The notes beneath the pieces were generated by a model. It saw only the letters and a list, made by a program, of their open reading frames with translations. It made no database searches and had not been told where the DNA came from. The position numbers and the translations under genes were made by a program. From the NCBI GenBank assembly GCA_900771185.1, contig CAAGND010000063.1, positions 1 through 5,544 of the forward strand: DNA of 5,544 nt, given 5' to 3'. This document shows, one piece after another, positions 5,300 to 5,544 of this stretch (positions within the stretch are counted from its first letter, which is position 1; the number at the start of each line of letters is the position of its first letter). This DNA comes from Clostridia bacterium. Its GTDB lineage: Bacteria; Bacillota; Clostridia; Oscillospirales; Acutalibacteraceae.

Positions 5300-5307
5300 C
5301 ACGCGTG
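5300..5307. promoter_or_regulatory. Perfect palindrome CACGCGTG in a divergent spacer
   Basis: An 8-bp palindrome within a larger dyad (GACA 5295-5298 with TGTC 5306-5309) sits between the leftward lipoprotein gene and the rightward Nudix gene, next to TTGACA (5293-5298) and the palindrome TAATATTA (5285-5292). It could be an operator for either gene. Such short palindromes also occur by chance, so the call is weak. Confidence 0.2.
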
Positions 5308-5363
5308 TCTTTATGCGATTTTATTTTAGAAAGATATTAACTGTTTATTTTTTTAATTTGTTT

Positions 5364-5372
5364 TGCTATAAT
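5364..5372 (+). promoter_or_regulatory. Extended -10 promoter of the final Nudix gene
   Basis: TGCTATAAT is a perfect -10 hexamer (5367-5372) with the TG extension. The -35 position (5344-5349, TTTATT) is poor, which is usual for extended -10 promoters. Transcription would start near 5379, about 30 nt before the ATG at 5410, with the ribosome-binding site GGGAGGTG (5396-5403) between. Confidence 0.7.
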
Positions 5373-5409
5373 TGCTTCATTAAACCAGTCAATCAGGGAG
5401 GTGTTTCAA

Positions 5410-5544
5410 ATGGCAGACAAGGTGTTTGGAGAGAAAAAAGATGTTCAGTATACCGACAGAGTCGGTGCGTATCTCCTTTGCGTTAAAAACGGAAAACTTG
5501 CCGTGATAAAAACAGGAAAAGGGTATTTTCTTCCCGGAGGCGGA
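5410..5544 (+). CDS. Nudix hydrolase, N-terminal fragment (cut by window end)
   Basis: The first 45 codons of a gene that continues beyond the window. The start ATG has a strong GGGAGGTG site 6 nt upstream and its own promoter. The segment RVGAYLLCVKNGKLAVIKT (17-35) followed by YFLPGGG (39-45) is the first strand pair and entry to the Nudix box of MutT-like proteins; the catalytic REUxEE part is not in view. The substrate cannot be predicted. It is distinct from the NudF-like protein at 3758-4303: the N-terminus is shorter and there is no HPGGV segment. Confidence 0.8.
   Translation, partial: MADKVFGEKKDVQYTDRVGAYLLCVKNGKLAVIKTGKGYFLPGGG

Overview
The window looks like chromosomal DNA from a Gram-positive, probably clostridial (Oscillospiraceae/Ruminococcaceae-like) bacterium. 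Evidence: moderate GC, strong purine-rich ribosome-binding sites, compact gene spacing, a GH25 lysozyme with C-terminal LysM repeats, an EF-P whose loop lysine is K32 in a PGKG context (as in Bacillus-type EF-P), and, next to efp, a small zinc-ribbon protein of the type I know as the 'CD1247 N-terminal domain' family of Clostridia. The genus cannot be fixed from the sequence alone.

Layout. 1-202: leader region with a promoter-like pair (15-43) followed by a strong intrinsic terminator (70-102). 203-1435 (+): secreted GH25 muramidase with three LysM domains. 1444-1472: promoter for a two-gene unit, efp (1508-2065, +) and a 134-residue acidic, cysteine-rich zinc-ribbon protein (2086-2490, +). 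2491-2738: 248 gene-free bases with a highly structured palindromic element (2541-2690), flanked by two copies of one 26-nt hairpin sequence in direct orientation. 2739-3641 (-): M14 zinc carboxypeptidase, convergent with the efp unit. 3758-4863 (+): NudF-like Nudix ADP-ribose pyrophosphatase and Maf nucleotide pyrophosphatase, overlapping by 4 nt. 4868-4948: doubtful 26-codon ORF. 4959-5001: very strong terminator. 5000-5242 (-): small Ser/Thr/Glu-rich lipoprotein. 5367-5372: extended -10 promoter driving a second Nudix protein (5410 to the window end, partial).

How the genes fit together. Most are housekeeping: cell-wall hydrolysis (GH25-LysM, possibly the M14 peptidase), rescue of ribosomes at polyproline stretches (EF-P), and nucleotide-pool 'house-cleaning' (NudF-like, Maf, perhaps the last Nudix protein). 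There is no sign of a phage, a defence system or a CRISPR array. The least explained items are the branched palindromic element at 2541-2690 with its duplicated flanking hairpins, and the cysteine/aspartate-rich protein encoded directly after efp.
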